Assembly (NCBI RefSeq): GCF_004331385.1
Contig: NZ_SJON01000013.1
Coordinates: 1-64,000 of the forward strand
Origin: Enterobacter quasihormaechei
Lineage (GTDB): Bacteria > Pseudomonadota > Gammaproteobacteria > Enterobacterales > Enterobacteriaceae
Reading direction: 5' to 3'
DNA: 64,000 nucleotides
Shown here: piece by piece, positions 40,161 through 47,868 of the stretch
Position numbering within the stretch: position 1 is the stretch's first letter
How the letters are laid out: each line of letters starts with the position of its first letter
Position numbers and translations under genes: made by a program
The notes under the pieces: model-generated
What the model was told of the DNA's origin: nothing
The model's input: only the letters and a program-made list of their open reading frames with translations
The model's database searches: none

Positions 40161-40562
40161 TTTCTGCTGTTTCTTCCCCGAATCTCCCGCCTGTCTTCCA
40201 GGATAATCCTGATTAACGAAACAATAACTGTAAAAGTTTCCCTTCTTTAGTTACTTTTGTTTGAAATAGAACAGTTCCATACACATTTCAAATATAAGGT
40301 CAGACCAGCTTTCTGCATATATTTATCAAAAGAATGAATTGTGTTTTTTTGATGCTGTATTACCGGTTTCACATTCAGCGCAAATATGATTGATCTTGAG
40401 TTTTAAGGAATTCCTCAGGTGTAAATCCTAAAAGGATTTTGAAGCATTGATTGAGTTTATCTGTGATGCTATTTTCCCAGAACAAACTGTTTTAGGTAAT
40501 AACCCCAGGCCAGATATTTATTATCTGGTTTATTTTGTATTTCACTTATATAAGGAAATTAA
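40161..40562. promoter_or_regulatory. AT-rich upstream region of the fimbrial operon
   Basis: About 400 bp, much more AT-rich than the flanking genes, without a convincing ORF. It contains an 8-bp inverted repeat TTTGAAAT (40260-40267) / ATTTCAAA (40285-40292). The composition suits H-NS silencing, which is common for fimbrial promoters (inference). No invertible-element repeats were recognised. Confidence 0.5.
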
Positions 40563-41279
40563 ATGAACGCGATGTTTAAAAAAGGAATGCTGGCGTCCGT
40601 GCTGGCTGTAGCGGCGTCTTCTGCCATGGCGGCATCCAGCATTGATATTCAGGTTACAGGTAAAATTGTGCCAGCTTCCTGTACGCCTTCTTTTGTGAGC
40701 GGGGGCGGTATTGCTGATTATGGTACGATAAAAGCTGCTTCTTTGAATGACACCACGGCAACAGCGCTGGCGGAGACTAAAATTATCCCTATTTCCATCT
40801 CCTGCGAATCTCCTACACGTATTGGCGTAACGTTTAACGATGCGCATGCTGACTCAGCGCCAACCGACATTCTGCCAGTCAATTTTGGCGATCTGGATTT
40901 TGGAACAGCCGTTGATAATACAGCAGGGCTGGGTATGTATAACGGCCAGAAGATTGGTGCTTATGCAATGGGTATTCAGAAGGATGAGGGTACAGTGACA
41001 AATGATACGGGTGATAATCTGTATCCAATTTTCACGAAGGTTGCCGGCGCAGCTTCTGGTTGGGGTATAAAATCCGGCATGCATTATATGCAAATTTCTA
41101 CGGATAAAAGTGAGACGTACTCTTTCACCGACAGTGAGAGTGGTGATGCACCTGTTGCACAGAAACAGATTAACTTCAACGTGGGCATCAGAGCGCAGAT
41201 CAACCCAACCAACGATCTCAATATTGTCGACGAAGCCACGCTGGACGGTTTAACCAACGTAGAGCTGGTTTATCTGTAA
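40563..41279 (+). CDS. DUF1120 fimbrial subunit
   Basis: 238-residue secreted protein: signal peptide cleaved after SSAMA (about residue 23), then a fimbrial-type domain with a probable disulfide C40-C81 and a C-terminal beta strand (NVELVYL) suited to donor-strand exchange. It resembles the DUF1120 group (E. coli YhcF, GltF) rather than FimA. It is the first gene of a subunit-chaperone-usher-subunit operon, with AAGGA before the ATG. DsbA would form the disulfide. Confidence 0.85.
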   Translation: MNAMFKKGMLASVLAVAASSAMAASSIDIQVTGKIVPASCTPSFVSGGGIADYGTIKAASLNDTTATALAETKIIPISISCESPTRIGVTFNDAHADSAPTDILPVNFGDLDFGTAVDNTAGLGMYNGQKIGAYAMGIQKDEGTVTNDTGDNLYPIFTKVAGAASGWGIKSGMHYMQISTDKSETYSFTDSESGDAPVAQKQINFNVGIRAQINPTNDLNIVDEATLDGLTNVELVYL

Positions 41280-41343
41280 TAACGTCACAGACTCAACACT
41301 CCACGTCAGTGGAGTGTTATTTAAATATTAATGGACTAATATT

Positions 41344-42027
41344 ATGCCGCTTTTAAAAAGAACGCTGATTTGTGCCTGCCTGTTCGCCTCTTTTAACACG
41401 CTGGCAGCCGGAATGGTGCCGGAAACCTCACTGCTGATTGTGAAAGAAGACGAGCAGGGTGCCAGTATGGACGTCAAAAACACGGATGCCGACGCCCAGT
41501 TGTTGTACACGAAACTGGTTGATTTGCCCGATGATCCTAAACCCGGCCTGATTGTGACGCAGCCGGTGGTGCGCGTGGACGCGGGTAAAACCCAGCGCGT
41601 GCGTTTTGTGCTAAAAAACAGCGCCGAGCCGCTGAAGGTGGAACATTTAAAGCGCGTTATTTTTACCGCTATTCCGCAGCGTGAAAAAAACAAGGTGAAG
41701 GTCACCTTTAGCCAGAATCTGCCCGTTATTATTCGTCCGGCCGGGCTGGCGGTAAATCTGGAGCCATGGAAAGACTTAAAATGGCAGGTTAACAACGGCA
41801 GCGTCACCGTCGAGAATAAAACCCCTTACGTTGTGCGTATGGAACAAAAAGCAAAATTATTGCCATCAGGTACGGCTGCACAATTCTCGAAGCCCTATAT
41901 ATTGCCTGGCGAAAAAATGACGGTAAGCATAAAAGGGAAAATAACGCCCTCAGAAAAGCAGATTGAAATTTATCCCGCTACCCGTTATGGCTACAAAGCT
42001 CAAAGTTATATTGCCGATTTAAAATAA
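41344..42027 (+). CDS. Periplasmic fimbrial chaperone (PapD-like)
   Basis: 227-residue precursor with a signal peptide ending NTLAA and two immunoglobulin-like domains. The G1-strand region KTQRVRFVLKN and the inter-domain segment are typical of the FGS/FGL chaperone superfamily. It would cap subunits by donor-strand complementation and deliver them to the usher 30 nt downstream. Confidence 0.9.
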   Translation: MPLLKRTLICACLFASFNTLAAGMVPETSLLIVKEDEQGASMDVKNTDADAQLLYTKLVDLPDDPKPGLIVTQPVVRVDAGKTQRVRFVLKNSAEPLKVEHLKRVIFTAIPQREKNKVKVTFSQNLPVIIRPAGLAVNLEPWKDLKWQVNNGSVTVENKTPYVVRMEQKAKLLPSGTAAQFSKPYILPGEKMTVSIKGKITPSEKQIEIYPATRYGYKAQSYIADLK

Positions 42028-42056
42028 CAATTAATTTAACAGCACATGGAGTGGTT

Positions 42057-44483
42057 ATGTTAACGGTTTCCTGTAAAAAGGGAATGCTGGCGTTTTGCCT
42101 TACGGCGCTGGCTTTCAGCATTCGGGCGGAAATAACCCCTACCGCAAATGAATCAATGGAGTTGGCGAGAGCGATATTCGACACCGACGCATTAAAAAAT
42201 CAGGGGCTGGATCCTGCGATTGCTGAATACTACTCCATGGCTCCTCGTTTTTCTCCCGGCTACCATAACGTAACCGTGAATATTAACGGGAATAAGCGAA
42301 CGCTGATGCCGGTGAAGTTTGATGAGGACGGTACGCCCTGTATTGATGACGAGTTTCTGGAAAATGCGGGTCTGATTAAAAAAACCAGACGCGGTACCTG
42401 CCCTAAAATTCATCAGTACTGGTCCGGATCGACTATTCAGTCTTCACCGGATATTGAAGAGATATCGGTCGTGGTTCCACCGGAAGCGTTGGATCCTGAT
42501 TTCGGACGCCAGTTCGCGGAAGTTCAGGGTGGCCGTGCGGCAATGCTGAATTATTCCATGTTCGGCACCCATAACCAGTATGACGATGAAAAAGCCGACC
42601 GTTTTCAGTCCACCTTCGAAATGGGCTTTAACGCCGGGGACTGGATTGTGCGCAGCACGCAGTTCGTCAGCGACGGTAGCGATCAAAGCTTTGACGTTGA
42701 ATCCCTTTATACTTACGCCCAGCGTACCTTCACCGACTATGGCGTGATGGTGCAGGGCGGCCAGATTAACGTGGCCAACAGCCGCTTCAGTATTCCGTCT
42801 ATCTATGGGGTACAGATGATGCCGGATACCGCCCTCCTGCCTCAGGGCGGTACGGGCGTGGAAGTTAGCGGTATCGCCCGCAACCCTCAGGCGCGTGTAG
42901 ATATCCGCCAGGGCGGACAGTTGATTTACTCGACGCTGGTGCCTGCCGGGCCGTTTAACCTGGATGACGTACCGCTGGCTAACCTCAACACCGACCTGAA
43001 CGTGACGGTGACCGAGACAGACGGCAGCGAAAACCGTTTTACCGTGTCGGCGAGTACGTTCCGCAGCAACCACGTGGGCCGCGCACCGGGCTTTACCATG
43101 GCGGTAGGCCGTGTTGAAGACGACATGGATTCGCGCTACGAAAAACCGTGGGTGGTCTCTGCCAATAACGGCTGGTCCATCAACAAGCGCGTCAATTTCC
43201 TCGCCGGAATGGTGATGGCGGATAATCACTATTACGGTTTCTCCGGCAATCTGGACACCGTACCGATGCAGAACCTGTATGCCTCGCTCGGTTTTCTGGC
43301 GTCGATAGACAACCAGTCGCAAACGGACGGCAACAAAACCACGCTCGACCTGGGATATTCTCTGCCGTGGGGCATCGGCCTCTCGATGGGCGGCAGCTAC
43401 GGCACGCCGGATTATCGCGAGATGACGGAGCTGTACGGTGACGACGACGATATGTCGCAAACCAAATATGACACCAACGTGGGTATCAACTGGTCTAGCA
43501 GCTTGCTCGGCCGTTTCTCCCTCAGCTACTACCGCAACGAGAGCTGGAACAGCGAGTACGACAGCCGCCGCTTCATCTCTTCGTGGTCCCAGTCCTTTAA
43601 GTATTTCAACGTAAGCGTGAACTGGGAATCGGACGTCAGCCGTAACGATGACAGCGATAACGATCTGTTTTACGTGAACGTGTCGATCCCACTTGGACGT
43701 ACGGGCGTAAATACCAGCTCCTGGTATCGTGAGAGTGAAGGTAAGAGCTCGTACGGCACGCGCGCAATGGGATCGCTTAACGAGGCGAACCAGTACACGG
43801 TTGGCGTTTCTCAGGATCAGGACAATAACACCACCAGCTGGGACAGCTCGCTGAGCAGCAACCTGCATTACACCAGCCTGTCGCTGGCGGCAGGGGGCGA
43901 TAACGACAGCAATACCAACTACTCCGCAGCGCTGAGCGGCGGGATTGTGGCGCACGGCGATGGCGTGACCTTCTCGCCGTACCGCGTGGCTGACACCTAT
44001 GCCATCGCTAAGCTGGATAAACCGGTGGCAGGCGTCGAGATTGGCACCTCACGTGGTCCGGTATGGACGGATAAATGGGGCCAGGCGGTGATCCCCGCAC
44101 TGTCACCGTTCCGCGAAAGCACGATTGAGGTCAACACCCAAAAACTGCCTGGCAACCTGGATGTGCGAAACGGCAGAACGGCGATCAAGGCTTCTCACGG
44201 TGCCGTGGCGAAGTGGGAGTTTGCGACGTTAAGCCAGCGCCGCGTGCTGCTGGCTATCAGCCGCGCGGACGGTACGCCGCTGCCGGAAGGCGTCTCCATC
44301 GTGGACGGAGCGGGTGAGTACGTCACGACAGCACCCGAAGACGGCGTGATCTTCCTCAACGATATCTCCGCCAACCAGCAGCTCTACGCGAAGCTGGATG
44401 AGGGGCGATGCAGGCTGACGTATACCCTGCCGGAGGCAGAACCGAATAAATTCTATGAAGAGGTGACAGGGACATGTCTCTAA
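42057..44483 (+). CDS. Outer-membrane fimbrial usher
   Basis: 808 residues from the ATG at 42057 (GGAG at 5-nt spacing; a GTG two codons earlier is also open). Signal peptide, N-terminal chaperone-binding domain, 24-strand barrel with plug (YSTLVPAGPFNLDDVPL...DLNVTVTETDGS), and a C-terminal domain with paired cysteines (CRLTYTL...TGTCL). It forms the assembly channel for the fimbria. Full length and intact. Confidence 0.93.
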   Translation: MLTVSCKKGMLAFCLTALAFSIRAEITPTANESMELARAIFDTDALKNQGLDPAIAEYYSMAPRFSPGYHNVTVNINGNKRTLMPVKFDEDGTPCIDDEFLENAGLIKKTRRGTCPKIHQYWSGSTIQSSPDIEEISVVVPPEALDPDFGRQFAEVQGGRAAMLNYSMFGTHNQYDDEKADRFQSTFEMGFNAGDWIVRSTQFVSDGSDQSFDVESLYTYAQRTFTDYGVMVQGGQINVANSRFSIPSIYGVQMMPDTALLPQGGTGVEVSGIARNPQARVDIRQGGQLIYSTLVPAGPFNLDDVPLANLNTDLNVTVTETDGSENRFTVSASTFRSNHVGRAPGFTMAVGRVEDDMDSRYEKPWVVSANNGWSINKRVNFLAGMVMADNHYYGFSGNLDTVPMQNLYASLGFLASIDNQSQTDGNKTTLDLGYSLPWGIGLSMGGSYGTPDYREMTELYGDDDDMSQTKYDTNVGINWSSSLLGRFSLSYYRNESWNSEYDSRRFISSWSQSFKYFNVSVNWESDVSRNDDSDNDLFYVNVSIPLGRTGVNTSSWYRESEGKSSYGTRAMGSLNEANQYTVGVSQDQDNNTTSWDSSLSSNLHYTSLSLAAGGDNDSNTNYSAALSGGIVAHGDGVTFSPYRVADTYAIAKLDKPVAGVEIGTSRGPVWTDKWGQAVIPALSPFRESTIEVNTQKLPGNLDVRNGRTAIKASHGAVAKWEFATLSQRRVLLAISRADGTPLPEGVSIVDGAGEYVTTAPEDGVIFLNDISANQQLYAKLDEGRCRLTYTLPEAEPNKFYEEVTGTCL

Positions 44484-45073
44484 ATAACGTTCATAAGTAC
44501 GTGATGATGGTCGCGCTGCTTTGCGGCGGGGCGGGGATGCCGGCAGCCGCGCAGGCCGATGAGGGCGAGTGTGAAATGATGTCCGCCGTAAAGACCGTCG
44601 ACTATGGTCGTTACCGTAAAGAGGATATGCGAAAGGGTTCTGCTGAGCATGTGGGCCAGGTCTATAACGGTTATGCCTCGGTCACGCGGGAACTTCAGGT
44701 GTCGGTGATATGCCCGGATGCGCGTAAAATGCGCATCTCCATCACCGGCGCGGCCCGACAAAACAGGGCCTGGCGATATTCAGATAACGGCGCAATGAAG
44801 ATTGCGTTCAGGGATGGCCGCGTGGACGGGAATACGGTGCAACTGGCCGCTGTTGATACCGGCGCGGTGGCCGTTCAGGGTGGAGCGTCAGAGGTGACGT
44901 TACCGCCGGAAAAAACGCTGGCTGCCGTTAACGGAACGGAAGTCGCGGGGGAGCAGTTCACCGCAACGATGATGGTGACAACCTACCTGTCAGATAAAGC
45001 TTTTAGCACAACCAACGAGACCGATTTTACCGAGACGCTGACGCTGAGCGCCGACACCCTTCCGGCGCAGTAA
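44474..45073 (+). CDS. Minor fimbrial subunit or tip protein
   Basis: 199-residue precursor overlapping the usher end by 10 nt. Signal peptide to about residue 28 (PAAAQA), mature protein with two cysteines (GECEMM, VSVICPD) and beta-rich character ending in a possible donor strand (FTETLTLSADTL). Its position after the usher suggests a minor or tip subunit. No adhesin family is recognised. Confidence 0.75.
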   Translation: MSLNNVHKYVMMVALLCGGAGMPAAAQADEGECEMMSAVKTVDYGRYRKEDMRKGSAEHVGQVYNGYASVTRELQVSVICPDARKMRISITGAARQNRAWRYSDNGAMKIAFRDGRVDGNTVQLAAVDTGAVAVQGGASEVTLPPEKTLAAVNGTEVAGEQFTATMMVTTYLSDKAFSTTNETDFTETLTLSADTLPAQ

Positions 45074-45082
45074 TCCCCGCTG

Positions 45083-45118
45083 ATGCCCGGCAGACCGACT
45101 ATGCCGGGCATTTCTTTT
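45083..45118. terminator. Terminator between fimbrial operon and azlD
   Basis: ATGCCCGGCA-GACCGAC-TATGCCGGGCAT stem followed by TTCTTTT on the plus strand, between convergent genes. Confidence 0.75.
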
Positions 45119-45440
45119 AGTGGATCCCCGCCAGACGCAGCAGCGCCGTCACCACCGCCGCCGCGACGATCACCACAATTAACGGCATTTTTCGCCAGGC
45201 CAGAAACACCGCGAACCCCACGCCCAACACGCGCGCCATCCCCGCAAAATGTTCCCCTTCATAAAACGTTGTTGCCAGCGCGACGGAGAACAGCAAAACG
45301 GTAGCCGCATCGGAAAGCAGCGCCTGCGATCGTTCAGAAAGCGCCAGCCGGTTGCCGAGCTTTGCTCCGCCAAGACGCATCAGATAGGTTCCGGCAGAAA
45401 GAATGGCGATGCCGAGAATAAAGACCGTCATGTTTTCCAT
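45117..45440 (-). CDS. azlD: AzlD-family small permease subunit
   Basis: 107 residues with four hydrophobic segments, AzlD (YgaH-like) family. It acts with the large AzlC subunit in efflux of branched-chain amino acids. Its ATG overlaps the azlC stop by 1 nt (TAATG), so the two are coupled. Confidence 0.88.
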   Translation of the reverse strand: MENMTVFILGIAILSAGTYLMRLGGAKLGNRLALSERSQALLSDAATVLLFSVALATTFYEGEHFAGMARVLGVGFAVFLAWRKMPLIVVIVAAAVVTALLRLAGIH

Positions 45441-46099
45441 TATTTTTTCCTCGCGGCGAGACCGAGCAAAGAGAGCAGCACCGGCAGGCCCACCGGCGCA
45501 AACGGCACCGCTGCCAGCGACAACACCGCGCCGCTACAGGCGCGGATCAGCGTGGTGCGGTTTTTGAATGCCGGCACGACTAGCGCCAGCAGGATCGCCG
45601 GAAACACCGCGTCCAGCCCGATGGTTTCCGGGTCCGGCAGCAGCTTGCCGACCATTGCCCCCAGCACCGCCCCCAGCGGCCAGATGATTGCCACGCCTAG
45701 CCCGCACAGCCAGTAGGCCGCCTTACGCTGCTCGGCGGTTTTTTGCGACAGGCCGAACACCACGCTTTCATCGTTCATGATATGACAGCCCAGAAAGCTC
45801 AGGCCGCGCTTGCCCACCAGCTCACGTACCGTCACGCCGAACGGCACATGGCGGGCGTTAACCAGCAAACCGGCCGCCGCCGCTGCCAGCGGATTGCCGC
45901 CGCTCGCCACGATGCCGATGAACATAAACTCGGATGCGCCCGCCAGCACCGTGAGGGAAAGCACAAACGGCACCCACAGCGGGAAGCCGTAGGCCATCGC
46001 CAGCGAGCCGTAAGACATGCCGACCACGCCTACCGCGAGGCAGACCAAAATTATCGCTTTTATCGTGTCGCCTTTCAGACAAGAGAGGTGATTCTTCAT
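45440..46099 (-). CDS. azlC: AzlC-family branched-chain amino acid exporter
   Basis: 219-residue membrane protein of the AzlC/YgaZ family. The conserved LAGASEFMFIGI, NARHVPFG and HIMNDESV blocks are present across five to six helices. With AzlD it probably exports valine, leucine or a related compound. It is divergent from an XRE-cupin regulator that probably controls it. Confidence 0.9.
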   Translation of the reverse strand: MKNHLSCLKGDTIKAIILVCLAVGVVGMSYGSLAMAYGFPLWVPFVLSLTVLAGASEFMFIGIVASGGNPLAAAAAGLLVNARHVPFGVTVRELVGKRGLSFLGCHIMNDESVVFGLSQKTAEQRKAAYWLCGLGVAIIWPLGAVLGAMVGKLLPDPETIGLDAVFPAILLALVVPAFKNRTTLIRACSGAVLSLAAVPFAPVGLPVLLSLLGLAARKK

Positions 46100-46202
46100 A
46101 CCCTTTTAGCCATATCGAACGTATTTCCATTATAATGAACGCATCAAGATCGTTTTACAAGATGAACGAATCGTTCGTTATAGAGAGACAGAGGCCGTTT
46201 TT
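46100..46202. promoter_or_regulatory. azlC / XRE-cupin divergent promoter with palindrome
   Basis: GAACGA-A-TCGTTC at 46164-46176 is a perfect 13-bp dyad; further GAACG half-sites lie at about 46118 and 46136 (GAACGT, TGAACGC). It is a likely operator for the neighbouring regulator. Confidence 0.6.
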
Positions 46203-46751
46203 ATGACGCAGCCAATCAGCGTGATCGCCAAAAGCCTGGTGCGGGAACGCCTGCGAACCGGGCTATCGCTGGCGGAAATTGCCCGCCGTGCCGGGATCGC
46301 CAAATCCACGCTTTCCCAGCTGGAGTCTGGCAACGGCAATCCCAGCCTGGAAACGCTCTGGTCGCTTTGCGTGGCGCTGGATATTCCGTTTGCCCGGCTA
46401 CTGGAGCCGCAGCAACCCGTCACGCAGGTGATCCGCCGCGGCGAGGGCACAAAGGTGGTTGCCGGGCAGGCGAACTACGAGGCGATTTTGCTGGCGGCGT
46501 GTCCGCCGGGGGCGCGTCGTGATATCTATCTGCTGCTGACGCAGCCGGGCGCAGACCGTATTTCCCAGCCGCATCCGCCGGGGTCGGTTGAGCACATTAT
46601 CGTGACCCAGGGGCGGGCGATGGTCGGCCTGATCGACGCGGCGGAAGAACTCGGCCCGGGCGATTACATTTGCTACCCCGCCGACCAGCCGCATATTTTT
46701 AAGGCGCTGGAGCCGGATACGCACGCCCTTCTGGTGGCGGAACAAAATTAA
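46203..46751 (+). CDS. XRE-family regulator with cupin sensor domain
   Basis: 182 residues: N-terminal HTH_3 domain (LSLAEIARRAGIAKSTLSQLESGNGNPSLETLW, about residues 20-55) and C-terminal cupin (HPPGSVEHIIVTQGRAMVG ... GDYICYPADQPH). Such proteins often repress divergent exporters or catabolic genes in response to a small ligand. It is divergent from azlCD and 17 nt before the LacI-type gene. Confidence 0.88.
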   Translation: MTQPISVIAKSLVRERLRTGLSLAEIARRAGIAKSTLSQLESGNGNPSLETLWSLCVALDIPFARLLEPQQPVTQVIRRGEGTKVVAGQANYEAILLAACPPGARRDIYLLLTQPGADRISQPHPPGSVEHIIVTQGRAMVGLIDAAEELGPGDYICYPADQPHIFKALEPDTHALLVAEQN

Positions 46752-46768
46752 CGAAGATACGGAAAATC

Positions 46769-47764
46769 ATGTCGCTCAAAGCCATTGCTAAAGAACTGGG
46801 GCTGTCCGTCACTACCGTCAGCCGCGCCCTCAACGGGTATGACGACGTTTCTGCTGAGACGCGCGCCCGCGTGGAGGCGGAGGCCCAGCGCCGTGGCTAC
46901 CGACCTAATACGTTTGCGCGCCGCCTGAAGATGGGCAAAATTGATGCCGTCGGCCTCGTTTTTCCCGTGCATCCTGTTCCGCTCAATAACAGCGTTTTTA
47001 TGGACATGGTCGGCGAAATTAGCCACGAACTGGCGCGACATGAGATCGATCTGCTGCTCATCGCTGACGACGATCTGGCGGACAAACACAGCTATATGCG
47101 CATGGTGCAAAGCCGGCGCGTGGATGCGCTGATTGTGGCCCATACGCTGGATCGCGACCCGCGTCTTGAGCAGCTTCAGGCCGCCGGATTCCCGTTCCTG
47201 GCGCTTGGCCGCAGCCAGCTACCGCAGCCGTACGCGTGGTTCGATTTCGACAACTATGCCGGCACGTACCAGGCCACCCGCTGGCTGATCGAGAAAGGCC
47301 ATCACCGCATCGCCCTGCTGGGCGAAAGCAACAATCAGGCATTCATCACCCAGCGGCGGCAGGGCTACCTGGACGCGCTGCGGGAAGCCGGGCTCTCCAG
47401 CGAATGGCTGCGCGCTATGCCCCCTTCGCGCCGCGTAGGCTATGCGACCACGCAAGAACTTCTCTCTCTGCCGCAGCCGCCCACGGCCATCATTACCGAC
47501 TGCAACACCCACGGCGACGGCGCGGCGATGGCGCTGGCGCAGATGGGGCGCCTGTCCGGCGACGAGGCCATCTCGCTGGTGGTTTACGACGGTTTACCGC
47601 AGGACAGCATTGTCGATATTGACGTGGCGGCGGTGATCCAGTCCACCCGCCAGGGCGTTGGAAAGCAGATTGCGGACATGGTGCGCCAGCTGATCAACGG
47701 CGATGACGTCGAACGGCTCCAGGTGCTCTGGCAGCCGGAATTCTTCCCGGGCCAGACGGCCTAA
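46769..47764 (+). CDS. LacI-family repressor of the alpha-galactoside cluster
   Basis: 331 residues: N-terminal HTH (LKAIAKELGLSVTTVSRALNG) and a periplasmic-binding-protein-like sugar-sensing domain. Adjacent to a GH36 alpha-galactosidase and LacY-type permease, with two LacI-type operators immediately downstream. It therefore corresponds to RafR in role; the inducer is probably raffinose, melibiose or galactose-derived. Seventeen nt separate it from the XRE gene, so the two regulators may share a transcript. Confidence 0.88.
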   Translation: MSLKAIAKELGLSVTTVSRALNGYDDVSAETRARVEAEAQRRGYRPNTFARRLKMGKIDAVGLVFPVHPVPLNNSVFMDMVGEISHELARHEIDLLLIADDDLADKHSYMRMVQSRRVDALIVAHTLDRDPRLEQLQAAGFPFLALGRSQLPQPYAWFDFDNYAGTYQATRWLIEKGHHRIALLGESNNQAFITQRRQGYLDALREAGLSSEWLRAMPPSRRVGYATTQELLSLPQPPTAIITDCNTHGDGAAMALAQMGRLSGDEAISLVVYDGLPQDSIVDIDVAAVIQSTRQGVGKQIADMVRQLINGDDVERLQVLWQPEFFPGQTA

Positions 47765-47795
47765 ACCGGGCAAATTTCCAAACCCGATCACAGAT

Positions 47796-47830
47796 CCGAA
47801 ACGTTTTGGTTTGTATCCGAAACGTTTCGG
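47796..47830. promoter_or_regulatory. Tandem LacI-type operators before the alpha-galactosidase
   Basis: CCGAAACGTTTTGG (47796-47809) and the perfect palindrome CCGAAACGTTTCGG (47817-47830) have centres 21 bp apart, two helical turns. They resemble the paired raf operators bound by RafR. Confidence 0.8.
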
Positions 47831-47868
47831 ATCAACACTCAAGGCATCCCGACGACAGGAGATGTCTG

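Noticed and set aside
42444-43955. 503-codon open frame opposite the fimbrial usher
   Set aside because: Shadow of the intact usher gene; no ribosome binding site or recognisable domain.
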